Shown: positions 1 to 5,347, counted from the stretch's first letter. The stretch: 7,857 nucleotides of DNA from Thermoplasmata archaeon (GCA_021833045.1 JAKBGP010000091.1:1-7857); one strand, 5' to 3'. The notes: generated by a model from the letters alone, not told the origin. Numbers and translations: made by a program.

Positions 1-1
1 A

Positions 2-439
2 GATGAAGTGCTGCAGATCAGGCCCTCAGATATCAACCTGTCCACAAATACTATCCGTTTAATTACGCTGAAACAGGGAAAGGACAAACGTACTGGCCTT
101 GCCAAGGAGAAATATAGAATAATCCCAATGCATCCTGACCTGAGAGATATCTACATGCAATATCTCCTCCAGAGCAATATTGCAAAGGATTCAGCAGATC
201 TTTTATTCCCGATGAAAAGGCAGGTTGTAGATCTATATCTGAAGAAGATCCAGAACAATATAGGTATTGGTGTTCATGCACACAAATTCAGGCATACTTT
301 TGCTGTTAAGGCCATAATGGATAATGTTCCCCTGAACGTCTTGCAGCAGTGGCTGGGCCATTCATCGGTTTTCACAACCAGCATCTATACTCAAATAACA
401 GGTATGGATACTTCTGAGTTCATGGGGAGGGTGAGATAG
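2..439 (+). CDS. Tyrosine recombinase/integrase, C-terminal catalytic part (5' end outside window)
   Basis: This is the catalytic half of a tyrosine recombinase of the XerC/XerD/phage-integrase superfamily, which cuts and rejoins DNA at specific sites through a 3'-phosphotyrosyl link. Counting from the GTG at position 8 as residue 1, the HxxR box is HKFRHTFA (His92, Arg95), the next conserved box is WLGHSS (His118) and the nucleophile is Tyr127 in SIYTQI; a lysine in the beta-hairpin region around residues 32-36 is likely the active-site Lys. The first catalytic Arg and the N-terminal core-binding domain are missing because the frame stays open to the left edge (codons before the GTG read Asp-Glu, as expected inside the family's 'xxDEVLxLxPSDI' region), so the GTG is not a real start. 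The gene closes two bases before the next ORF. It probably belongs to an integrative element; its att site is not identifiable here. Confidence 0.93.
   Translation, partial: DEVLQIRPSDINLSTNTIRLITLKQGKDKRTGLAKEKYRIIPMHPDLRDIYMQYLLQSNIAKDSADLLFPMKRQVVDLYLKKIQNNIGIGVHAHKFRHTFAVKAIMDNVPLNVLQQWLGHSSVFTTSIYTQITGMDTSEFMGRVR
427..435 (+). promoter_or_regulatory. Ribosome binding site for the 120-residue ORF
   Basis: A GAGGGTGAG stretch lies inside the last codons of the recombinase gene and contains GGTGA seven bases before the ATG at 442. It matches the archaeal anti-Shine-Dalgarno end of 16S rRNA and supports that start and translational coupling to the integrase. Confidence 0.6.
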
Positions 440-441
440 AA

Positions 442-804
442 ATGGATAATGCAGGTACTTGGGAAAGTAAAATATGGGTGGACGGAACCAAAGAATTGAA
501 ATCTGGAGAGGAGTGGGATAGCAAAACACTGTTTATTAAGAAAGGATCAATCGTCACAATTGACCTCCTTTCAAATGAAAGAGTTTATTTCAAAATCTCT
601 AAATATGAAGATTACAAAACAAAAACTAAAAATGGAAGTCAGCCTTATGATTTTCCTTTTGGATCAGATGAATCAACTATCGATGAAGCTGTGAAAATAT
701 CTTCAGATGAAAATTACATATTAATAATGAGGCTTAGCGTCTTTAATGACAATGCTAAAGTAAAATTGAGGGTAGAAGTAATATCTCCCACTTCTAAAGT
801 GTAA
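442..804 (+). CDS. Uncharacterised beta-rich 120-residue protein beside the integrase
   Basis: Not recognised. It has no signal peptide or membrane segment and looks cytosolic. The sequence alternates short hydrophobic strands with charged turns: TLFIKKGSIVTIDLL (residues about 29-43), RVYFKISKY (47-55), NYILIMRLSVFN (91-102) and KVKLRVEVI (106-114). This suggests an all-beta sandwich; the pattern of a 'Y-x-L-x-x-x-N' strand followed by a 'V-x-L-x-V-x-V' strand resembles ligand-binding jelly-roll domains, but I cannot assign a family. The ATG start is supported by GGTGA seven bases upstream. It follows the integrase by two bases and precedes a small membrane-protein gene by nine, so the three are probably cotranscribed. 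It could be element cargo or an accessory partner of the membrane protein. Confidence 0.8.
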   Translation: MDNAGTWESKIWVDGTKELKSGEEWDSKTLFIKKGSIVTIDLLSNERVYFKISKYEDYKTKTKNGSQPYDFPFGSDESTIDEAVKISSDENYILIMRLSVFNDNAKVKLRVEVISPTSKV

Positions 805-813
805 AGATTCTAA

Positions 814-1134
814 ATGGTAAAGCTGGAAGAAGTGAAAAAAGACACAAATAATGAAGAACATACAAATAATAAAAATGATACGGGCAAGGAAGGAATCAAA
901 AATCCCAATCAGTATAAAATATTCTGGAGAGTGATTAGGCCCTTCGGCAAGATGGTAAGATCGCCAGTATTTCCTTTCTGTTGCGGAATAATTGTGACTG
1001 GGGCAGATGTGTATCTTTTTGTTAGTAGTGGTCTGGCAAACGGATTCAGGGCTTTAGTAGCTGAAGGAACCCTATCTCTTGCATTGGTAACATATCTACA
1101 AATGAAAAATGCTAAAAATCAAACTAAACCGTAG
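814..1134 (+). CDS. Small membrane protein with two predicted membrane segments
   Basis: A 106-residue protein of unknown function. The first 33 residues are hydrophilic and rich in Asn, Lys and Glu. They are followed by a basic stretch (residues about 35-50) and two hydrophobic segments, about 52-74 (beginning VFPFCCGIIVTGADVYLFV) and 80-97 (ALVAEGTLSLALVTYL), with a short basic C-terminal tail. The positive residues flanking the hairpin suggest both ends face the cytoplasm. No clear Shine-Dalgarno site precedes the ATG, which lies nine bases after the stop of the 120-residue ORF, so translation is probably coupled. Small two-span proteins next to integrases are often holin-like, immunity or effector proteins, but nothing here decides between these. 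Confidence 0.75.
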   Translation: MVKLEEVKKDTNNEEHTNNKNDTGKEGIKNPNQYKIFWRVIRPFGKMVRSPVFPFCCGIIVTGADVYLFVSSGLANGFRALVAEGTLSLALVTYLQMKNAKNQTKP

Positions 1135-1181
1135 CTTCATAGAGTTTAGATTTAATCTTTAAAATGTTTCTTGAGCATTTG

Positions 1182-1229
1182 ATAGTGCACAAGATCTTTT
1201 TGAAATTATAACATATCATTGTACACTAT
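1182..1229. repeat. Imperfect 9-base inverted repeat with 30-base spacer
   Basis: ATAGTGCAC at 1182-1190 pairs with GTACACTAT at 1221-1229, with eight of nine positions complementary. The spacer is AT-rich and contains a T-run. It could be a recombinase arm or core site, an operator, or a chance match. Confidence 0.4.
1197..1201 (+). terminator. Possible T-run terminator of the rightward cluster
   Basis: A TTTTT run follows AAGATC about 60 bases after the stop of the two-span membrane protein. Archaeal RNA polymerase can terminate at U-tracts without a hairpin, so this is a reasonable but weak candidate. Confidence 0.3.
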
Positions 1230-1230
1230 T

Positions 1231-1246
1231 AATACGCGCCCGTATT
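1231..1246. repeat. Perfect 6-base hairpin between convergent genes
   Basis: AATACG at 1231-1236 and CGTATT at 1241-1246 are exact reverse complements around a CGCC loop. It lies 26 bases beyond the end of the leftward operon. There is no long U-tract after it on either strand, so terminator function is only possible, not shown. Confidence 0.45.
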
Positions 1247-1272
1247 GGGCTGCACAAAACGTTCAATAAAGA

Positions 1273-2307
1273 CTAAAATATTTCACCATCATATTCTTTA
1301 TATGGGCAACATTCCAACACCACTGAATATTTCTTGCTCTCTATCTCATATATTAGTTTTTCAACTTGGGAGAGTAAAATACGACGTTTTTCTTCAATCT
1401 CACTCTTTTCAGTCAGCAATTTGCAAAGTTTACTCCGTAAATCTTCCTTTTCAAGAACTTCCTTAATGATATTTAAAATTTTAACCCCAAACTCTAACCC
1501 TGTTGTTTTAGCGAGTGTAATATTACGATATTCAATCTTATCTCTATCCAGTTTCAAGTTATTTTTTGATACTGAATCGCATGGTTTAATGTTATTAATC
1601 CAATCAATTAGGATTTGATTACCATCCTTACCACTCCCCCATATCTCTAAAATTGAACCTACAGTCTCAAATCTTCCAATAGATGCCCCCGGCTTTGGGT
1701 TAGTAGCTGGGCAATCCAATGTTATATAGTCATATTTTTTAGAAAGTTTTTCAAGTGTTTGCGCAACCTCGTCCTCTAACTGTTTAACCTTATCATTAAA
1801 TTCTAGATCAGTATTATCCGATTTTAAAAACCCATCAATAGCATGCTTTTCGTTTGGATCGCAAAAGTTATTTAAATGCAAGGAGGCTGTATTATATGTA
1901 TTCAGTTTAGACCGAACCTCATTTAATATTGGTACGTTTATTTCAAATATTCCATTAAAAGATTTAATATTTTGTTCTTTAATTAATGATTCAATATTTC
2001 GTAGATCTCCCTTAATACACTTATAATGTTCAGTCCTAGCTAAACTGATCTCTTTACGAATTTGAATATCAGTTAGATGTTCACTTTTTCTTATAGCCTC
2101 TGCTTGTTCACTGTATTGAGATAGAAATATAGCCAAAAAGGCAGGAGCAGATGGAGATACTGTAACTCCCAGAAATGAAAGTATTGTGGTAATATTAAAT
2201 TTTAAACAGAATAGAATAAGAGATATTAATGCGAGTATAACATATGTGAGAGCTATAATAATATAGAAATCTAGTTTGGTTAATTTTTTATTTCCTTTAT
2301 CCGTCAA
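1273..2307 (-). CDS. Membrane-anchored coiled-coil protein, unknown function, last gene of operon
   Basis: A 344-residue protein of no family I recognise. Two N-terminal hydrophobic segments (residues about 14-34 and 41-63) form a membrane hairpin, followed by about 280 hydrophilic, presumably cytosolic residues. Heptad-like charged helices lie around 68-110, 165-192 and 278-326, suggesting coiled coils, and the tail carries a Cys pair (ECCPY, 332-336). The only available start is a TTG at 2305-2307: an in-frame TGA lies three codons upstream and no nearby Met follows. That TTG overlaps the end of the preceding ORF by 11 bases, pointing to translational coupling. The shape (membrane hairpin plus a long helical cytosolic part) is like membrane-tethered sensors or effectors of defence loci, but that is an inference from architecture and position only. 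Confidence 0.8.
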   Translation of the reverse strand: MTDKGNKKLTKLDFYIIIALTYVILALISLILFCLKFNITTILSFLGVTVSPSAPAFLAIFLSQYSEQAEAIRKSEHLTDIQIRKEISLARTEHYKCIKGDLRNIESLIKEQNIKSFNGIFEINVPILNEVRSKLNTYNTASLHLNNFCDPNEKHAIDGFLKSDNTDLEFNDKVKQLEDEVAQTLEKLSKKYDYITLDCPATNPKPGASIGRFETVGSILEIWGSGKDGNQILIDWINNIKPCDSVSKNNLKLDRDKIEYRNITLAKTTGLEFGVKILNIIKEVLEKEDLRSKLCKLLTEKSEIEEKRRILLSQVEKLIYEIESKKYSVVLECCPYKEYDGEIF

Positions 2308-2581
2308 TTCCCATCACAATAACAGGAATATCAATGTCTGCTACTCCTCTGTTTTCTAAATCCCATTTTATCTGTTCAAAATATGAGACTCCTGAGGACA
2401 TCTGATCTGCCATTCTCTTTGTTGGAACTATTTCAATAATATTTTCCTCGTCGAATAGCCTCTCTATGGTAACCCCCCAGTCGATTACTCCTTTTGGATC
2501 GATCCTGAAATTCTTCTTATCCAGTTTAAGATCTTTGACCTCCATTTCAATTACTTTTCCTAACTCAATTTCACTGTCCAT
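2297..2581 (-). CDS. Orphan 94-residue cytosolic protein
   Basis: Not recognised. It is small, acidic and soluble, with an N-terminal region rich in charged residues (KVIEMEVKDLKLDKKNFRID), a middle helix-like segment and a hydrophobic C-terminal strand (DIDIPVIVMGIDG), which suggests a compact alpha/beta domain. I chose the ATG at 2581 because GGTGA lies five bases before it, the same spacing as for the PUA-like gene upstream in the operon; a GTG three codons earlier (2590), with AGGAG ten bases before it, would give 97 residues. It begins shortly after the multi-span membrane protein stops and overlaps the next gene by 11 bases, so it is very likely made together with both membrane proteins and may bridge or regulate them. 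Confidence 0.75.
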   Translation of the reverse strand: MDSEIELGKVIEMEVKDLKLDKKNFRIDPKGVIDWGVTIERLFDEENIIEIVPTKRMADQMSSGVSYFEQIKWDLENRGVADIDIPVIVMGIDG

Positions 2582-2586
2582 CTTTT

Positions 2587-2591
2587 TCACC
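2587..2591 (-). promoter_or_regulatory. Ribosome binding site deciding the start of the 94-residue ORF
   Basis: GGTGA on the minus strand, five bases before the ATG at 2581. It favours the ATG over the upstream GTG at 2590, which overlaps this site. Confidence 0.5.
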
Positions 2592-2605
2592 CTTCAAAAT
2601 CTCCT

Positions 2606-3451
2606 TCATTTGCATTTTAGATCATTTATCTCCTTTGGTGAGCTTATTCTCTGGATATCCGCATATTTCAATGTTTCAACTGTCTTTGCGGTTTCCAGCT
2701 TCACGTACCTTCCAAGATTAACGACAAAGCCATGAATGGACTCAAGCTTTCCATCAAGGCCTCTTACATAAGCATCAATCTCCGGCAATAGGGATTTTTC
2801 CGCCAGTTTTTTGTTTATGAGGTCCCATGTCAGATTCGTTGAAAGAAATCCTACAATGCCGTAAAGAATAAAGGTTATAATTACGAATAGTAGGGGAGTC
2901 TCGATCCAAATGAAGTTTTGTATTTCATAGTTAAGGAAAAATCCATAATAACCCTCGACATTCAGTGCAAGTATAAAATAAGAAGAAACAACTATTACCC
3001 AAAGAACCGCAATTATTCGACGCTCCTTCTTGAATTTCACTAACTTTTTCTCAAATATCTCTGCTGTGGAAGACATTTTGTATCCCTTAATGTTGAAATA
3101 TAAGACGAAGGAGACAATGAGAATCAATATGAATGCTAGAAAGATGATAATTATCATGAACTCATAACCTTCTGCAAGATTCACAAAAAACGCCAAGATA
3201 ACCGCAAGAATTACCATTATGAGAGGTAGTATTATGAGTATTTTGATGTAAAAGGGACTCGGTGAAGATACCATATCATTATAGAACTTGACAAAATCAC
3301 GATTGGCGTTCATCAGACTTTGTAGGATCATACCCTTCCGCCCCAAAGTCCTTATGAATTCGCTTCCGTAAACTGCATTGAGTATAGCGACCGCAGTCGG
3401 AACGATCGAGAGCAGGGTGACGAGGAAGTCCCCTAAGGTCAATGTGCTCAT
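2606..3451 (-). CDS. Multi-span membrane protein with possible small beta-barrel C-terminal tail
   Basis: A 281-residue protein of unknown family. Hydrophobic segments lie at residues about 8-28 (weaker), 68-91, 97-119, 145-165 and 183-206, giving four or five membrane spans; the basic loop at about 122-145 (KKLVKFKKERR) should be cytosolic. The C-terminal 75 residues are soluble, and about 233-272 (DGKLESIHGFVVNLGRYVKL, then KTVETLKYADIQRIS) has the strand-turn pattern of an Sm-like/SH3-like small barrel, ending in the Y-x-D-I-x-x-I signature strand common in such folds. This suggests a cytosolic ligand- or nucleic-acid-facing tail, but it is a visual inference. The start is preceded by GAGGGGG about 11 bases away. 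It sits between the 55-residue protein and the 94-residue orphan in one tight operon. Confidence 0.85.
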   Translation of the reverse strand: MSTLTLGDFLVTLLSIVPTAVAILNAVYGSEFIRTLGRKGMILQSLMNANRDFVKFYNDMVSSPSPFYIKILIILPLIMVILAVILAFFVNLAEGYEFMIIIIFLAFILILIVSFVLYFNIKGYKMSSTAEIFEKKLVKFKKERRIIAVLWVIVVSSYFILALNVEGYYGFFLNYEIQNFIWIETPLLFVIITFILYGIVGFLSTNLTWDLINKKLAEKSLLPEIDAYVRGLDGKLESIHGFVVNLGRYVKLETAKTVETLKYADIQRISSPKEINDLKCK

Positions 3452-3479
3452 TCTTTTATTTCCCCCTCAATCAACTCTC

Positions 3480-3647
3480 TCACTCCCATTCTACCGTAAC
3501 CTTAACCTTCTTCGGCTCCTTGGAACCGAACACCGACTTCTGGACATATAGTGTTCCAATCATGCGGGATTCTGAACTCTTCTCATGGAAACTGTAAGTG
3601 TTCTTCATTGTCCGCCGGAATTCAAATTTTGTCTCTGTTTTATCCAT
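3480..3647 (-). CDS. Small 55-residue protein between the PUA-like and membrane genes
   Basis: A short gene that a length cut-off would miss. It begins with ATG two bases after the stop of the PUA-like gene and ends 28 bases before the membrane-protein start, in a gap that is otherwise unexplained. The product starts MDKTETKFEF, continues through KNTYSFHE, and ends with GTLYVQKSVFG (residues 31-41) and KKVKVTVEWE (46-55). I recall the 'GTLY(V/I)-x-K-x-x-(F/L)G ... K-(V/I)-x-V-T-(V/I)-E' pattern from small proteins found in many prokaryotic genomes and mobile elements, function unknown to me; it reads as a compact beta-structure. There is no strong Shine-Dalgarno site, so translation is probably coupled to the upstream gene. 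The coherent family-like sequence and exact operon fit make it credible as a real gene. Confidence 0.8.
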   Translation of the reverse strand: MDKTETKFEFRRTMKNTYSFHEKSSESRMIGTLYVQKSVFGSKEPKKVKVTVEWE

Positions 3648-3649
3648 TT

Positions 3650-4096
3650 CTATACTTCATTAACAACCGATTCTATATTTGACTTGAAACTAAATGGTAT
3701 TTTATAATAAACCCTTCCAGTATTGTAGTTTTCCTTGAAATGAAAGATCTGGTTGGTGATTTGTTCCAACTTCCTTATCGTCAGCGGAGGATCAAATACT
3801 TTTATCGATTTTGGCTGAAACATAATAAACCCATCATAATTATTGTTATTTATCTGGAATGGTTCATAGACAGCACGCTCAGAAATTTCTCCCCATCCCA
3901 TGATATCACTAGCAAACCTGAAAAGCGCAATTGAGCCGACAGTAATATTTTTCACCAGTCTGAATGTTCTAAAATTATATCTTCCATTTCTCTCTTGGCT
4001 CCGGAGACGGTTCTTTAGGTAGTCAACCAATTCTTCTTTCGTTACAAATTCATACTTTTGGCTATTGGGAAATATTCTTATCTCTTTTGTTTCCAT
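3650..4096 (-). CDS. Putative PUA/EVE-like domain protein, possible modified-base or nucleic-acid reader
   Basis: A soluble 148-residue protein. Residues about 53-71 (VGSIALFRF, then DIMGWGEI) match the core of PUA/EVE/ASCH-type barrels, where a 'G-(D/S)-x-(V/A)-L-F' strand is followed by 'I-x-G-x-G-x-(I/V)'. Residues about 92-113 (MFQPKSIKVFDPPLT) recall a segment I associate with domains fused to HNH endonucleases, in which the text reads 'F-x-P-x-SI-x-VFDPPIT'. EVE and related PUA-like domains bind modified bases in DNA or RNA and often act as specificity modules in restriction systems. There is no HNH or other nuclease motif in this protein, so it would be a stand-alone domain. It has a strong GAGGTGA site five bases before the ATG and begins the tight operon running to 1273. 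The family call is from motif memory; the role is inference. Confidence 0.6.
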   Translation of the reverse strand: METKEIRIFPNSQKYEFVTKEELVDYLKNRLRSQERNGRYNFRTFRLVKNITVGSIALFRFASDIMGWGEISERAVYEPFQINNNNYDGFIMFQPKSIKVFDPPLTIRKLEQITNQIFHFKENYNTGRVYYKIPFSFKSNIESVVNEV

Positions 4097-4174
4097 TTAT
4101 TTCACCTCTTTTTTTAACTCTTTTACTCTACTTTTTGAAGTAATGAAATTGTTTTTCCCTTCTTTTTCTTCCAT
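4097..4174 (-). CDS. 25-codon ORF, possible leader peptide or truncated histone-like N-terminus
   Basis: An ATG at 4174 opens a 25-residue frame whose TAA stop directly abuts the ATG of the PUA-like gene, in the same frame. A TTTAAAT box is centred 26 bases before this ATG, the spacing expected for a leaderless archaeal transcript. The peptide is strongly charged (beginning MEEKEGKNN, then FITSKSRVKELKKEVK). The latter half resembles the first helix of small archaeal histone-fold/DUF1931-like proteins ('xVKSKVKEYVK'), but nothing downstream continues that family. It may be a real microprotein, a leader peptide, or simply a 5' region containing a Shine-Dalgarno site. Confidence 0.35.
   Translation of the reverse strand: MEEKEGKNNFITSKSRVKELKKEVK
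4102..4108 (-). promoter_or_regulatory. Strong ribosome binding site for the PUA-like gene
   Basis: GAGGTGA on the minus strand ends five bases before the ATG at 4096. It lies within the last codons of the 25-codon ORF and fixes the start of the 148-residue protein. Confidence 0.75.
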
Positions 4175-4196
4175 GTGAAAATATAGTACTTAACTG

Positions 4197-4203
4197 ATTT
4201 AAA
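4197..4203 (-). promoter_or_regulatory. Probable archaeal TATA box for the downstream operon
   Basis: TTTAAAT on the minus strand, overlapping the stop codon of the dpdA-like gene and centred 26 bases before the ATG at 4174. This is the usual TATA-to-start distance for leaderless or nearly leaderless archaeal mRNAs, so the 4174-1273 genes may be transcribed independently of the genes upstream. A second AT-rich patch (CTATATTTT) is nearer the ATG and too close to serve that start, but could drive a start nearer 4150. Confidence 0.45.
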
Positions 4204-5347
4204 CATTTTCATCATCTAATTTGCCTTCTTCCTTCAACCAAGCTTTTAATTGAGATAACATTTCTCCTATTCTACCTTCACCATGTTTAAACTTATTATT
4301 CCTTAGGACAGACAGATATACCTCACCACCAAAAAAGAATACATCCCTATATGAGTTTTGAAGTATTTTTGACTCTCTTAAGTATCTTTTTCTATATATC
4401 GATGCACTTTCGCGAGTCATTTTTTGATCATAAATATCTATGATTTCATCCTGACCGATTAAACCATACTTGGCAGACAGAATTTTGACATCTATGCCAT
4501 CTTTTGTTTTCAGGTAGTTCCTGACAATCCTGAATGCAGGCCCATCATACATATCAATTGCCCTTGCTCTTTCGTATCTCTTCTTCTGGGAACATGAGAG
4601 AATTATTAGTCTTTCCTTGTTTACTAAAGGAAATATTTGTGTTTCTATGTATTTTCTGGTCTGTTCGAACCTGTTACCCTTAGCATGGCTTTCAGCGATA
4701 TTGTATCTGAATATCCATCCTTTGTAGTCAGAAGCCCAGACACCAATTTCCTTGAACATTCCTATTCTCGACCTGCTGAATGCCCCAAGTGGAAAGAGAT
4801 CATCGTCAGGATATTTTCCCCTGATCTTTAGAAGAATTTCTCTCAAGGTATCTTCCTTCTTGATTCTGACCATCCTGACATGATTCTGAACCTTATCGAG
4901 CAAGCCCCCTATAGCCACCATTTCATAACCCATTTCCTTCTGTTTGACATAGCTTTCAAGATACTCGTCTGGATTCCTCCCCTGAGCAACTCCGACCAAC
5001 TTAAAATATCGATGATAATTAAGCGAGTGGTATTCTTCAATTGCATGCTTTGCACTTTCCATTGTTCTTTCTGGATCCCGATAATAATCCTTTATAATTC
5101 CGTGTGTCACTCCCATTTTTAAATATTCACTGAAGAGTTGCTCATAAGGTATATCCTTACCCTGGTATATTCCAGAGTCCCCTATTTTCCACTTTGCAAT
5201 ACTGAACTCATTAAATTTCTTCTTGAAGTTATCAGTGGTGAATGCATGAGCCAAAATTCCAAATTCCCCTTTATGTTCGTCTAATCCAGACAAGATTTCA
5301 AGTGAAACCGGCCTATCCGCTACAAATATAGGGGTTAGTGACATCAT
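4199..5347 (-). CDS. DpdA-like TGT-fold protein fused to a DUF6884-like domain, putative 7-deazaguanine base-exchange enzyme
   Basis: A 382-residue two-domain protein. Residues about 1-235 look like the TIM barrel of the tRNA-guanine transglycosylase superfamily: GDSGIYQ (56-62) corresponds to the DSGGFQ box with Asp57 as putative general acid/base, KLVGVAQGR (116-124) and MVAIGGLL (143-150) match the substrate-binding loops, and WASDYKGW (204-211) supplies Asp207 as putative nucleophile. The protein has a single Cys, so the zinc cluster of classical TGT is absent, as is the usual tRNA-binding PUA extension. This favours a DpdA-like role (inserting preQ0 into DNA) over tRNA archaeosine synthesis. 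Residues about 246-370 match DUF6884: LIILSCSQKKR (247-257), AIDMYDGPAFR (263-273), LSAKYGLI (290-297), IYDQKM (305-310). Either Met1 (5347) or Met2 (5344) may start it; there is no Shine-Dalgarno site, but a TATA-like box lies about 24 bases upstream. It follows the HerA gene by 41 bases. DNA as substrate is inferred. Confidence 0.8.
   Translation of the reverse strand: MMSLTPIFVADRPVSLEILSGLDEHKGEFGILAHAFTTDNFKKKFNEFSIAKWKIGDSGIYQGKDIPYEQLFSEYLKMGVTHGIIKDYYRDPERTMESAKHAIEEYHSLNYHRYFKLVGVAQGRNPDEYLESYVKQKEMGYEMVAIGGLLDKVQNHVRMVRIKKEDTLREILLKIRGKYPDDDLFPLGAFSRSRIGMFKEIGVWASDYKGWIFRYNIAESHAKGNRFEQTRKYIETQIFPLVNKERLIILSCSQKKRYERARAIDMYDGPAFRIVRNYLKTKDGIDVKILSAKYGLIGQDEIIDIYDQKMTRESASIYRKRYLRESKILQNSYRDVFFFGGEVYLSVLRNNKFKHGEGRIGEMLSQLKAWLKEEGKLDDENV

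Larger units (their letters stand above)
1135..1272. other. Convergent intergenic region, 138 bases
   Basis: This separates the rightward integrase cluster from the leftward block. It is AT-rich, has no ORF worth calling (only a 15-codon ATG frame near 1164) and no tRNA-like cloverleaf. It holds an imperfect inverted repeat, a short perfect hairpin and a T-run, listed separately. Confidence 0.8.

Noticed and set aside
8..10. GTG as the start of the integrase
   Set aside because: The frame continues open to the left edge and the preceding codons fit the interior of the recombinase fold; the gene is cut by the window.
63..281. Antisense frame inside the integrase
   Set aside because: Lies fully opposite a gene with clear catalytic motifs and shows no coherent protein features of its own.
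1135..1272. tRNA gene or tRNA-fragment attachment site near the integrase
   Set aside because: No acceptor stem, T-loop GTTCRA-type box or CCA-proximal pairing could be found in this stretch.
1245..1618. Two rightward frames opposite the 344-residue gene
   Set aside because: Ser/Leu/Phe-rich translations typical of the complement of a charged coiled-coil gene; no ribosome binding site.
2466..2735. Rightward frame spanning the end of the membrane gene and the 94-residue ORF
   Set aside because: Crosses two well-supported leftward genes and gives a low-complexity Ser/Phe/Leu translation.
3740..5122. Rightward frames opposite the PUA-like and dpdA-like genes
   Set aside because: Each is short and opposite a gene with strong motifs and operon context.
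4199..5347. Classical archaeosine tRNA-guanine transglycosylase (TgtA)
   Set aside because: Too short, with a single Cys (no zinc cluster), no tRNA-binding PUA domain, and a DUF6884-like tail; the context is accessory rather than core.
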